From: Merdiplasma sp964643295
GTDB lineage: Bacteria > Bacillota > Clostridia > Lachnospirales > Lachnospiraceae
Direction of reading: 5' to 3'
Assembly (NCBI GenBank): GCA_964643295.1
Contig: CAZXSN010000003.1
Span: forward strand, 1-64,000
Length of the DNA: 64,000 nt
Part shown: positions 45,114 to 54,068 of the stretch, piece by piece
Position numbering within the stretch: the stretch's first letter is position 1
Layout of the letters: each line of letters opens with the position of its first letter
Position numbers and translations under genes: made by a program
The notes under the pieces: generated by a model
The model's input: the letters and a program-made list of their open reading frames with translations, nothing else
Told to the model about the DNA's origin: nothing
Databases searched by the model: none

Positions 45114-45379
45114 TTCCTTACCCCCTTAAAGATACAATGTAAGAATGAGAGAAAATATGGACACATTGGATTTATAAATGAAAGTTTATTGCTTCCTGCC
45201 GTTGTTTCCAATCCGGAACAGATTTCGGTTATTGTCCTGAAATCATTAGTCTATGCGTTTGTCTCCTGAATCAGTTTCTAAGGTTCCCTGCAGATACGGA
45301 TACGCAAAAGGAAAAAATTTTCCTGATGTCAGAAACAAGGATACTTACGCGTCCCAGCTCTTAAAGAAAAGCTTACCCA

Positions 45380-46405
45380 TCAGGCAGTTTTCAGGAACAG
45401 TTCGCCAGCCTTGTTCAGGTAATAAGTGGCATCTTTCTCGTAAGAGCGAAGAATGGATTTTAAGGGTTTCCTCTTGATCAGTTCCTCTCCGCTTCCCAGC
45501 AGATCCACAAACTGGCTGATCTGTTTTTCGTAATCTGTCTTGTCAACCTTCTTTAACGGTCCGCCTTTATAATTGCTTACTCTCATCTGTACAGCAGAGA
45601 AATCAGAGAGCATCCTCTTCTCGCATTTGTCGATGTACGAGAAAATATCATTCTCGACATACTTTAAGTAGGAAGAATCGGTATTCTGCGAGTAACAGAC
45701 CTCAAGGATATTGCTCATGCAGTACAGCTGAATGGCCAGCTGCAGGCAGTCCTTAATCTTAAACACGTCGTTTACGAAGGAATCCAGGTTGGAAATGTCC
45801 TTGGTTTTCGCCAGAGATTCCAGGTCAGAAATATAGAACTCCATATCCTTCATGGCAACTTTCCTGGCTTCCTGGACGTTCGTGAGAGTAGCGAATCTCT
45901 GCGCATCATTGCTCATAATGGTTGCATAGTTCTTAAAGGCAAAGTCTACAAACCGAACTTCAGACGTAAGCTCCGCTTTTTTATCCCCATACAGGAACTC
46001 TAAGATTTTGTCGGCTTTCTGGCTGATCGCTGTCAGGTTATTGTTGATTTCCGAAAGATAGTATTGCGCAGAAGCCACGCTCATGATGGAGAAAGCGTTC
46101 ATCATAGCCATCTGAGCTCCATTGGAAACAATAGCCGCCAGCGGTCCCGTGCCGTTCTCGGAGAGAACGCCGGCACCGACGTTTATCAAATTTTGCAGTA
46201 CATTAGCAAGGCTCATATCCGCAGGTTTTTTAAATTCAAACGCATCTGCCTGTGTATCTGCGCCAAGTATAGAAGGAAGCTGCTGCAGAAGGCCGAACAT
46301 CTGCGTCTTCTGAGAGGAATTTAACTTCAACTTGGTGTACTTGTCCTGCTGAAAGTCACTGTCTTCACATGGTGTGATCTCAAGGCCGTTCATATCATTT
46401 TCCAT
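45380..46405 (-). CDS. uncharacterised helical protein with a central hydrophobic segment
   Basis: About 341 residues from ATG 46403-46405 (GGAGG eight bases upstream, preferred over the ATG at 46438). No signal peptide. The sequence is almost wholly helical. A small/hydrophobic stretch near 85-125 (GTGPLAAIVSNGAQMAMMNA, then FSIMSVASAQYYL) is flanked by amphipathic coiled-coil-like helices (INNNLTAISQKADKILEFLY; MKDMEFYISDLESLAKT). This is the general build of alpha-helical pore-forming proteins of the HBL/NHE/ClyA type, but I see no family motif. It stands alone on the minus strand. Confidence 0.7.
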   Translation of the reverse strand: MENDMNGLEITPCEDSDFQQDKYTKLKLNSSQKTQMFGLLQQLPSILGADTQADAFEFKKPADMSLANVLQNLINVGAGVLSENGTGPLAAIVSNGAQMAMMNAFSIMSVASAQYYLSEINNNLTAISQKADKILEFLYGDKKAELTSEVRFVDFAFKNYATIMSNDAQRFATLTNVQEARKVAMKDMEFYISDLESLAKTKDISNLDSFVNDVFKIKDCLQLAIQLYCMSNILEVCYSQNTDSSYLKYVENDIFSYIDKCEKRMLSDFSAVQMRVSNYKGGPLKKVDKTDYEKQISQFVDLLGSGEELIKRKPLKSILRSYEKDATYYLNKAGELFLKTA

Positions 46406-46580
46406 CGGTGTTCCCTCCATTCTGAATCTATTTTCCAAAAGTTAGCTGCCGCGTATCTCCCGGATTCGAATCAGGCGCAGCGCACCCGGCACTGCCATTT
46501 TCCTGACACATCCGGCGTTTCTGGAGCTAGTATAGCATGAAAAGGGCGGAATGAAAATATCCTTTTTAAGATGAATCCTT

Positions 46581-46931
46581 CTACCTATCCTCTTTGTCCC
46601 TGTTTTGGCTGCGCTTCGGATCGAATCCATTCGGATACCGCTCATGAAGCTTCACGATGTTCATCGTGAGCAGATCCTCCAGTGTAGTTCCAAGGAGGCA
46701 GGCTCCAAGAGCCACATACCAGGCGACATCGCCAAGTTCTCTCTTCAGGTGCTCCTTATCCAGTTCATGGCCCTGGTACAGGTGCTTTTTGATCAGGTCA
46801 GCGATTTCTCCGGATTCTCCGCAAAGTCCCAGTGCTACGTCGCAAAGCCCTTTTTCTTCGTCAAACAGAAGCTCCGGATTTGCCGTTTTAAGCGCCATCC
46901 TCTGGTATTCATTGATAGACTCAATAGACAC
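46581..46931 (-). CDS. MazG-like nucleoside triphosphate pyrophosphohydrolase
   Basis: About 117 residues. The start is taken as GTG 46929-46931, six bases after GGGAGGG; an ATG six codons upstream lacks spacing for that site. The MazG fold is shown by GLCGESGEIADLIKKHLYQG and KRELGDVAWYVALGACLLGT, with ExxE and ExxD metal-binding motifs. These enzymes hydrolyse (non-canonical) NTPs to NMP and PPi in the cytoplasm. Confidence 0.85.
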   Translation of the reverse strand: MSIESINEYQRMALKTANPELLFDEEKGLCDVALGLCGESGEIADLIKKHLYQGHELDKEHLKRELGDVAWYVALGACLLGTTLEDLLTMNIVKLHERYPNGFDPKRSQNRDKEDR

Positions 46932-47044
46932 GATTTTTCCCTCCCTCATCCTGTAAAGCAGTAATCTAGGTTTCCGGGAACCTATGCTGATTTTCCGGGA
47001 TCTTTCAATTCCAGGGATCGGATTCCCTGTCGTTTTTTCTGACA

Positions 47045-47080
47045 GAAAAAAGGTGCCGCGACCGAAAGGCCGCGGCACTC
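47045..47080 (-). terminator. terminator of the GGGtGRT operon
   Basis: GTGCCGCG-GCCTTTCGGT-CGCGGCAC stem followed by CTTTTTTC on the minus strand, about 23 bases after the stop at 47103. Confidence 0.88.
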
Positions 47081-47102
47081 TCTATGTGCAATATTTGTCA
47101 GA

Positions 47103-48113
47103 TCAGAACTTTCCCGCGTCGGCTGCTTCCTGTACGGAAACGGCAACAGCAACGGTCATACCGACCATCGGGTTGTTGCCCGCGCCGATGAGGCCCATCA
47201 TCTCCACGTGCGCCGGCACGGAGGACGAACCCGCGAACTGGGCATCGGAGTGCATACGGCCAAGCGTATCGGTCATACCATAGGAAGCCGGACCGGCTGC
47301 CATGTTGTCGGGATGAAGCGTGCGTCCCGTGCCGCCGCCGGAGGCCACGGAGAAGTACTTCTTGCCCTTCTCGTTGCATTCCTTCTTATAGGTGCCGGCT
47401 ACCGGATGCTGGAACCTGGTCGGGTTCGTGGAGTTGCCGGTGATGGAGACGTCCACGCCCTCTTTCCACATGATGGCCACACCCTCGGGAACGCTGTTCG
47501 CGCCGTAGCAGTTCACCTTCGCGCGAACGCCGGTCGAATAGGACTTCCGGGAGATCTCTTTCACCTCATTGGTGTAGGGATCATATTCCGTCTCCACAAA
47601 CGTGAAGCCGTTGATACGGGAGATGATCTGCGCCGCATCCTTGCCGAGACCGTTTAAGATGACACGGAGGGGTTTCTTGCGGACTCTGTTCGCTTTCTCA
47701 GCGATACCGATCGCGCCTTCCGCAGCCGCGAAGGATTCATGGCCGGCCAGGAAGCAGAAGCAGTCGGTGTCCTCTTCCAGCAGCATCTTGCCAAGGTTGC
47801 CATGGCCTAAGCCAACCTTACGGGTATCCGCCACGGAACCCGGGATACAGAACGCCTGCAGGCCTTCGCCGATAGCGGCAGCCGCGTCCGCGGCCCTGCG
47901 GCAGTTCTTCTTGATGGCGATCGCCGCGCCTACCGTGTAAGCCCAGCATGCATTCTCGAAGCAGATCGGCTGGATGCTTCTCACCTGATCATAGACGTTT
48001 AAACCGGCATCTTTCGTGATTTTCTCCGCTTCCTCGATGGAAGAAATACCATAGCTGTTTAAGACAGCATTGATCTTGTCAATACGTCTTTCATAGGATT
48101 CAAATAATGCCAT
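47103..48113 (-). CDS. GGGtGRT protein, function unknown
   Basis: About 336 residues from ATG 48111-48113 (GGAGG upstream). It contains the family signature SVASGGGTGRTLHPDNMAAG and a Gly/Ala-rich C-terminus (MGLIGAGNNPMVGMTVAVAV). The family is conserved in anaerobic Firmicutes and related phyla, almost always next to a NifU-like Fe-S scaffold gene, as here with an 18-bp gap. Its role is not established; involvement in Fe-S or metal metabolism is inferred from the pairing. Confidence 0.93.
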   Translation of the reverse strand: MALFESYERRIDKINAVLNSYGISSIEEAEKITKDAGLNVYDQVRSIQPICFENACWAYTVGAAIAIKKNCRRAADAAAAIGEGLQAFCIPGSVADTRKVGLGHGNLGKMLLEEDTDCFCFLAGHESFAAAEGAIGIAEKANRVRKKPLRVILNGLGKDAAQIISRINGFTFVETEYDPYTNEVKEISRKSYSTGVRAKVNCYGANSVPEGVAIMWKEGVDVSITGNSTNPTRFQHPVAGTYKKECNEKGKKYFSVASGGGTGRTLHPDNMAAGPASYGMTDTLGRMHSDAQFAGSSSVPAHVEMMGLIGAGNNPMVGMTVAVAVSVQEAADAGKF

Positions 48114-48131
48114 TACCGTTACCTCCTCCAA

Positions 48132-48824
48132 TTATTCTTTTCTCGGATCAATGATCTTGACAGCATCCGCTACGCGGCCATACTGGCCTTTGGCTTTCTC
48201 CCAGGCAGTGTTGGGATCGTCACCCTTCTTGATGAAGTCGGTCATCTTTCCAAGGGATACGTACTGATAGCCAATGATCTGGTCGTCCTCATCCAGAGCG
48301 ATCCCGGTCACATAGCCTTCGGCCATTTCCAGGTAACGGGGGCCTTTCTTCAGTGTGCCGTACATGGTTCCGACCTGGGAGCGTAAGCCCTTGCCCAGAT
48401 CTTCCAGACCTGCGCCTACCGCCAGCCCATCCTCGGAGAACGCGGACTGAGAACGCCCGTAAACGATCTGCAGGAACAGATCTATCATGGCCGTGTTGAT
48501 CGCGTCACAGACAAGGTCCGTGTTCAGCGCTTCCAGAACCGTGAGGCCGGGAAGGATCTCGGCTGCCATGGCCGCAGAATGAGTCATGCCGGAGCATCCG
48601 ATCGTCTCAATCAGGCATTCCTGGATAATTCCGTCTTTTACGTTCATGGAAAGTTTGCAGGCACCCTGCTCCGGGGCACACCAGCCTACACCGTGTGTGA
48701 AGCCGGAAATGTCCTTGACTTCCTTCGCCTGCACCCATTTTGCCTCTTCCGGTATCGGAGCGGCACCATGATGTACTCCCTGTGCCACCGGGCACATTTC
48801 TTCTACTTCTCGTGAATAGATCAT
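48132..48824 (-). CDS. NifU/IscU-like iron-sulfur cluster assembly scaffold protein
   Basis: About 230 residues from ATG 48822-48824 (AAAGGAG upstream). It keeps NifU_N features: GWCAPEQGACKLSMNVKDG and CLIETIGCSGMTHSAAMAAE, whose cysteines could hold an Fe-S cluster, and a third region DLVCDAINTAMIDLFL. It is longer than IscU (~130 residues) with an extra C-terminal domain (about 140-230). It forms an operon with the GGGtGRT gene, which is its usual partner. Confidence 0.88.
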   Translation of the reverse strand: MIYSREVEEMCPVAQGVHHGAAPIPEEAKWVQAKEVKDISGFTHGVGWCAPEQGACKLSMNVKDGIIQECLIETIGCSGMTHSAAMAAEILPGLTVLEALNTDLVCDAINTAMIDLFLQIVYGRSQSAFSEDGLAVGAGLEDLGKGLRSQVGTMYGTLKKGPRYLEMAEGYVTGIALDEDDQIIGYQYVSLGKMTDFIKKGDDPNTAWEKAKGQYGRVADAVKIIDPRKE

Positions 48825-49064
48825 TCTTAGACTCCTTTCCAAAATTGATAACGTGGTTCCTGCCTGCGCTCGATAATTTCACGGAGTACGGCTGCGCATA
48901 AGCGTTCCTTTCTCTTTCAGAGGGGGATACCGATTTTTCTCCGCCCGCCTCTGCAAAAACTACTGGAAATAGGCACGTCATCCTCCCATTTACGTGCGGG
49001 AGGATTTCTGCTTTGCACTGTTAAAGACATTTTCTCACAGATTGCCGGATTCGTCCAGTATTTT

Positions 49065-49982
49065 TCACCACAAATTTTTCGGATAGACACCGGCATTTTT
49101 AAGCGACCGCAGCGCTTCCACCACCGTCTGTTTATCCTCCTGGTAGGTCACTCCGTACCAGCGGTCCTCGGTGCGCAGTACCTGTACGCTGGCTCTGCCC
49201 TCCGTGAGGAGCTCATCCACGACAAACGGCAGGAAATACTCGCATTTAAGCGGATTGACCGGCAGGTTCTTCCGGAGAAATTCCGGGAACTTTTCCGAAA
49301 GACCGTTTAGCAGGCTTTCCGTAAAGCCCCACATATTTAAGGAAACCAGGCTGTCCGCGTTTAAGTCCACCCAGGTGGCCCCCTCATCTTCCGTGTAGGC
49401 TGCCCCGTCCTTTGTTCTGATGATATGGGTGCGCTCATGGATATCGGTCAGAAAGCCGTTTTCATCCACCTGGCATACTCCCCTTGCCACATGTCCGTTT
49501 TCCGTGAGGGTGTTTTTCAGCACATAGCCGACCATCGCGTAAGCGTACTTTTCGCCGTCCTCATGGGTGGTCAAAAAATCGAAGATCAGCTGAAAAGCTG
49601 AGGCCCCGTAGTAATCGTCGGCATTGATCACCGCGAACGGCCCGTGGATCCTGTCCAGACAGGAGAGCACGGCATGGCCGGTTCCCCAGGGTTTCTCCCT
49701 TCCTTCGGGGACGGAAAACCCTTCCGGGAGGTTGGTAAGCTCCTGAAAGACATAGGTGACATCCATATATTTGGCGATACGGTCGCCGATACACTCCTTA
49801 AAGACTTCCTCATTTTCCTTCTTTATAATGAAAACCACTTTTTCAAATCCGGCTTTGCGGGCATCATACAGGGAAAAATCGATAATGATGTGTCCCTGTT
49901 CGTCGATGGGATCGATCTGCTTCAACCCTCCGTAGCGGCTTCCCATGCCCGCCGCCATGATTACTAAAACTGGTTTTTCCAT
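49065..49982 (-). CDS. sugar-phosphate nucleotidyltransferase-like protein
   Basis: 305 residues; GGAGGAG upstream. The N-terminus VLVIMAAGMGSRYGGLKQID is the nucleotide-binding loop of NTP_transferase enzymes, followed by FEKVVFIIKKENEEVF, PWGTGHAVLSCLDRIHGPFA and VINADDYYGA (metal-binding Asp). It probably activates a sugar phosphate or similar alcohol phosphate with an NTP. No neighbouring pathway genes define the substrate. A minus-strand promoter lies at 50123-50151. Confidence 0.88.
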   Translation of the reverse strand: MEKPVLVIMAAGMGSRYGGLKQIDPIDEQGHIIIDFSLYDARKAGFEKVVFIIKKENEEVFKECIGDRIAKYMDVTYVFQELTNLPEGFSVPEGREKPWGTGHAVLSCLDRIHGPFAVINADDYYGASAFQLIFDFLTTHEDGEKYAYAMVGYVLKNTLTENGHVARGVCQVDENGFLTDIHERTHIIRTKDGAAYTEDEGATWVDLNADSLVSLNMWGFTESLLNGLSEKFPEFLRKNLPVNPLKCEYFLPFVVDELLTEGRASVQVLRTEDRWYGVTYQEDKQTVVEALRSLKNAGVYPKNLW

Positions 49983-50122
49983 GATTCTCCTCCTGCTTTT
50001 GTTCCGTTGGTTTTTTGAGAATGGACCGAGCCTTTAGCTTCCCGCGTTCTTAAGGTGCTGCCCTTTCACAAAAGCTTTTTTCCGCAGTTTCCAGGAAGGC
50101 CCGTCGAATTCACACTCGTACC

Positions 50123-50151
50123 ATCTTATCACGGATTTTTTCCGAGTGCAA
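50123..50151 (-). promoter_or_regulatory. promoter of the nucleotidyltransferase gene
   Basis: TTGCAC? reads TTGCAC-17-TAAGAT on the minus strand (-35 at 50146-50151, -10 at 50123-50128), about 140 bases before the ATG. Confidence 0.55.
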
Positions 50152-50295
50152 TTTCTTTTTCACTGTGATACACTAACGAAGAGACGAAAAAAAGAGACCG
50201 GCAAAGGACCGCAAGATCCCTGACACCGGAAGAACCGGAAGAAACGAGACAAAACCGAAGAAACGTAAACTTATACACCCCGAAAGGAGCCTGCC

Positions 50296-51468
50296 ATGAT
50301 CATCGACCGCCATCCTCTTACCGCTTCCGACGAATATTTGTCCTCCCGGGGACTTCTTAGCGGGGACTGCTGCTTTTTTGATATCGAGACCACCGGCTTT
50401 TCCGCTTCCACTTCCCACCTCTATCTGATCGGGGCAGCCGTTTATGACGAATCCGACGGGCAGTGGAGCATTGTGCAGTGGCTTTGCGAAAAGCTTTGGG
50501 AGGAAGCGGATCTATTGCGGGCTTTCGCTAAGTTTCTGGAAGCTTATTCTACGGTCGTGCACTTTAACGGGAACCGCTTTGACATCCCCTATCTGGAACA
50601 GAAATACACACAGTACCAGATCCCCTCTCCTTTCACGGGGCGGCAATCCGTGGATCTCTACCAGGAGTTTCGTCCGCTGAAATCCTTCCTTCACTTAAAG
50701 GAGATGAACCAGAAAGCTTTGGAGGTGTATCTGGGCCTTCACCGCAGCGATGTTTACGATGGAGGCAGGTTGATCCCGGTCTACCGCGATTTCCTAAAAA
50801 CCGGTTCCGAGGAGGACAAGAGACTGCTTTTGCTGCATAACCGGGAGGACGTAAGCGGCATGTTCACGCTGACCGGTCTTTACGGATTTTTACATTTTCT
50901 GCAGCCTCAGATGAATGAGAGGATTGGGCCTGTTTTGCCTGATGAAAAGGGCACTGAGCCACAGAACAAGCTCGAAAGCCCAAGGGAGGATTTCCACTGC
51001 GAAGGGAAGCTGATCACGCAGAATGAGGAGCGGTTTTTGCAGCTTACCTTTGCGCTTCGGCCCCCGGTTCCCAGATCTTTTGAAGCGGAGTATCCCTGGG
51101 GGAAACTTTCGCTGTCAGGTGATCAGGGGACCTTCACGGTTCCCTTCTTTAACGGTACCTTACGCTACTTCTTCCCGGATTACCGGAACTACTATTACCT
51201 GCCGCAGGAAGATACCGCCATCCACAAAAGCGTCGCCGTCTACGTCGATAAAGCCTACCGGGAACCGGCAAAGGCCGCCAACTGCTATGTAAAACAGGAG
51301 GGTGTATTTCTGCCTCAGCCTTTTGAAGACTTCACTCCGGTATACCGGAAAGAGTACAATGATCCTTTGCGGTACTTTCTCTGGAAGGAGGAGGATCCTG
51401 ATAATCCTTCGAACTTGTGTGCCTACTGTCAGGTTTTGCTTGCGGCTGTGCGGGCATCATGCGGATGA
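50296..51468 (+). CDS. YprB-like RNase H-fold 3'-5' exonuclease domain protein
   Basis: 390 residues; GAAAGGAG upstream. The N-terminal ~190 residues are a DEDD-type exonuclease: CCFFDIETTGFSA (D and E), HFNGNRFDIPYLEQK (D), and LLLLHNREDVSGMF (H…D). The rest (200-390) is a less conserved domain with RYFFPDYRNYYYLPQED. Family members (YprB/ribonuclease H-like) are cytoplasmic nucleases of unclear role. The gene is divergent from the nucleotidyltransferase gene. Confidence 0.88.
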   Translation: MIIDRHPLTASDEYLSSRGLLSGDCCFFDIETTGFSASTSHLYLIGAAVYDESDGQWSIVQWLCEKLWEEADLLRAFAKFLEAYSTVVHFNGNRFDIPYLEQKYTQYQIPSPFTGRQSVDLYQEFRPLKSFLHLKEMNQKALEVYLGLHRSDVYDGGRLIPVYRDFLKTGSEEDKRLLLLHNREDVSGMFTLTGLYGFLHFLQPQMNERIGPVLPDEKGTEPQNKLESPREDFHCEGKLITQNEERFLQLTFALRPPVPRSFEAEYPWGKLSLSGDQGTFTVPFFNGTLRYFFPDYRNYYYLPQEDTAIHKSVAVYVDKAYREPAKAANCYVKQEGVFLPQPFEDFTPVYRKEYNDPLRYFLWKEEDPDNPSNLCAYCQVLLAAVRASCG

Positions 51469-51887
51469 AGAAAAAACAGGAGCCTTTCGTACTGTCTATG
51501 ATGAGAGGCTTAACAGCTTTCCTCGAAAGCAAACATATGTTTGATAGTAGGAGGGTTTACGTTAAAGACAGCATCCCTCAAAACCACGGCTGCAATCAAA
51601 AACCAGAGGACATACATAAGAACATAAGCATAAAAAATGATCATAAAAACAAACAAAAAGGCAGAAAAACAGAAAAACAAAAAACAGAAAACAGGGCGGT
51701 TTCCACCGCCCTGTTTGAGTTTCTTCCTTATTAAACATGCCCTCACTGCTTCTTTCATCCCCGGCGAAAGCAGAATACCGATCAGACGATCGCTGCCTTA
51801 GCTGGATCCGGAAAAATGTCCGCCGCTGAAACTGCCGGAGCACGTAAGAGCGTCTTTGCAAAAGGACTTATCCTTCCGATGGGGAGC
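51469..51887. other. intergenic region between convergent genes
   Basis: No gene supported. It contains a purine-rich A-run stretch (51600-51700) and the terminator at 51688-51719. Confidence 0.5.
51688..51719. terminator. bidirectional terminator between yprB-like gene and rpsA
   Basis: AAACAGGGCGGT-TTCC-ACCGCCCTGTTT, a 12-bp perfect stem, with T-rich flanks on both strands (TGAGTTTCTT on plus; TCTGTTTTTTG on minus). Confidence 0.85.
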
Positions 51888-53207
51888 TTACTCCTGAGGA
51901 GCTTCCTCCGCGGCTGCCGGTGCTTCTTCAGCGGGAGTTTCTTCGGCTGGCGCTTCCGCAGGCTCTTCTGCGGGTGCTTCCGCAGCTTCCACCGCGGGCT
52001 CTTCCGCCGGTGCTTCTTCAGCCGGTGCCGCTTCTTCAGCTGGAGCTTCCTCAACAGGAGCTGGCTCGGGTTCCGGTTCCGCCGGTGCCGGTGCGGGTTC
52101 CGCAGCCGCTGCTGCCGCCGCGGCTCTTGCCGCTGCCGCCGCTCTTCTGGATGCCGGAGTCTCAAGCGCCTTCATGCTCAGGCTGATCTTGCGGTCCGTT
52201 CCGTTGAAGTCCACGATCTTCGCGGTGACTTCCTGTCCGACTTTCAGCACATCCGAAGGCTTGTCCACATGCTCATGGGAGATCTGGGATACATGAAGCA
52301 GCGCGTCCACGCCCGGCTCCAGTTCCACAAAGGCCCCAAAGTCCGTCATACGGGCAACCCGTCCGGTTACGACGGAGCCTGCGGCAAACTTCTCGGAGGC
52401 ATTCAGCCACGGGTTCTTGTCCGGGAACTTCATGCTGAGCGCGATCTTCTCGCCGTTGATGTCCTTGATCAGGACCGTTACCTTTTCGCCAACTTTGAAG
52501 ACCTTCTTCGGGTTCTCCACATGTCCCCAGGACATCTCGGAGATGTGCAGCAGTCCGTCCGCACCGCCCAGGTCGATGAAAGCACCGAAATCGGTTACAT
52601 TCTTCACAACGCCTTCTACCGTATCGCCCACCGAGATCCGCTCAAACAGAGCCTTCTGCAGTTCGGCCTTTCTTGCCACCAGAAGCTGCTTGCGGTCGCC
52701 GATGATTCTTCTCCTTCTCGGATTGAACTCGGTGATGACGAATTCGATTTCCTGTCCGGCGTATTTCTCCAGATTCTTCTCATAGGTGTCAGAAACGAGG
52801 CTGGCCGGGATGAACACCCTGGTCCCCTCTACGAGAACGCTCAGTCCTCCGCCAAGCACCTGCACAACCGGTGCCTTGAGCACTTCCTGCGTCTCAAACG
52901 CCTCTTCCAGGCGCTTATTCCCTCTCTCCGCGACCAGACGCTTGTAGGTCAGAAGGATCTGGCCCTCGCCGTCATTCACCTTCAGAACCTTCGCTTCCAT
53001 GGTGTCATTCACATGCACCAGCTCACGCAGATCCGCGTTCGAATCATTCGTGTATTCGTTCTTGGTGATAATGCCGTCAGCCTTGCAGCCGATGTTTAAG
53101 ATGATCTCGTCCTCTTTCACATCGATGACGGTCCCCTCGACCACTTCACCGTTATGAATGGTCTTAAACGATTCCTCCAGCATCTGATCAAAACTTAACT
53201 CTGACAT
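51888..53207 (-). CDS. rpsA: S1 RNA-binding domain protein (ribosomal protein S1-like)
   Basis: 439 residues with four S1 domains (about 18-90, 105-170, 190-260, 275-345), shown by GEVVEGTVIDVKEDEIILNI, GDTVEGVVKNVTDFGAFIDL, GLLHISEMSW and GSVVTGRVARMTDFGAFVEL. From about 350 the chain becomes a long Ala/Pro/Glu tail (APAEE-like repeats), likely disordered. Its start lies within ispH (13-base overlap), with GAGGAGG in the ispH end. It binds mRNA on the 30S subunit. In many Clostridia S1 is fused to IspH; here they are separate. Confidence 0.93.
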   Translation of the reverse strand: MSELSFDQMLEESFKTIHNGEVVEGTVIDVKEDEIILNIGCKADGIITKNEYTNDSNADLRELVHVNDTMEAKVLKVNDGEGQILLTYKRLVAERGNKRLEEAFETQEVLKAPVVQVLGGGLSVLVEGTRVFIPASLVSDTYEKNLEKYAGQEIEFVITEFNPRRRRIIGDRKQLLVARKAELQKALFERISVGDTVEGVVKNVTDFGAFIDLGGADGLLHISEMSWGHVENPKKVFKVGEKVTVLIKDINGEKIALSMKFPDKNPWLNASEKFAAGSVVTGRVARMTDFGAFVELEPGVDALLHVSQISHEHVDKPSDVLKVGQEVTAKIVDFNGTDRKISLSMKALETPASRRAAAAARAAAAAAAAEPAPAPAEPEPEPAPVEEAPAEEAAPAEEAPAEEPAVEAAEAPAEEPAEAPAEETPAEEAPAAAEEAPQE

Positions 53208-54043
53208 TGTTTTGATACCTCCTCAATCAAATTATTTGGGGTGGAAGCCCCTGCCGTAATACCTACCCGTCCGCTGGATGGCAATCGCCAAAGATCTAAG
53301 TCATTAAGCGTCTGTATATAGTAAGTATTGACACATTCCCTTTTGCAGATCTCGAACAGTTTCTGCGTATTGGAACTGTGTTTGCCGCCAATCACGATCA
53401 TCGCGTCTGACTCCCTTGCGATCGCTCTGGCTTCTGTCTGCCGCTCCTCGGTTGCGTTGCAGATGGTATTCAGAACTGCATTTGTATCATAGCGCATTTT
53501 CAAAAGAATTTCAACCAGTTTATCAAATTTCTTGTAATTAAATGTTGTCTGGCTGACGATGCACAGAGGTTTGCCCGTCAGAGGTCGAAAATTGGCCGCT
53601 TCTTCCTCGGTTTCCACGACCGTGACCTCCCCGTTGGCCCAGCCTTTGATGCCTTCCACCTCCGGGTGAGAGGCGCTGCCGATGATCACGATCTCCGCGC
53701 CCTCCGCGCTTTTTTCACTTACGATGGTGTGGATCTTCTTGACAAAGGGGCAGGTGGCGTCGACGAGCTTTAAACCCTGCCGCTCGATCTGGTCATAGAT
53801 CCTTCTAGGAACCCCATGAGAGCGGATGATCACCGTGCCGTCGGTTACCCGCTTCAGGTCCTCCTCGTCTTCCAGCACGTGCACCCCTTTCTGCTCTAAG
53901 TCCCGCACCACTTCCTCGTTGTGGATGATCGGGCCGTAGGTATAGATCGGTTTCTCCCCGCGCTCGACCTGTTCATACACCTGTTCGACCGCCCGGCGCA
54001 CCCCAAAGCAAAACCCTGCGGTCTTTGCTACCACTACTTCCAT
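53195..54043 (-). CDS. ispH: 4-hydroxy-3-methylbut-2-enyl diphosphate reductase IspH
   Basis: 282 residues. The three cluster-ligand cysteines are visible: KTAGFCFGVRRAV (C12), VDATCPFVKKIH and NTICNATEERQTEA. GSASHPEVEGI and TAGASTPNNLIEEV are also typical. It catalyses the last step of the MEP isoprenoid pathway with a [4Fe-4S] cluster, cytoplasmic. GGAGGAG precedes the ATG; the end overlaps rpsA. Confidence 0.96.
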   Translation of the reverse strand: MEVVVAKTAGFCFGVRRAVEQVYEQVERGEKPIYTYGPIIHNEEVVRDLEQKGVHVLEDEEDLKRVTDGTVIIRSHGVPRRIYDQIERQGLKLVDATCPFVKKIHTIVSEKSAEGAEIVIIGSASHPEVEGIKGWANGEVTVVETEEEAANFRPLTGKPLCIVSQTTFNYKKFDKLVEILLKMRYDTNAVLNTICNATEERQTEARAIARESDAMIVIGGKHSSNTQKLFEICKRECVNTYYIQTLNDLDLWRLPSSGRVGITAGASTPNNLIEEVSKQCQS

Positions 54044-54068
54044 GTCTCCTCCAAATGGGGAAAACTTT

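Noticed and set aside
51816..53099. long plus-strand frames opposite rpsA
   Set aside because: They are Arg/Cys/Phe-rich shadows of the S1 gene and its Ala/Glu tail.
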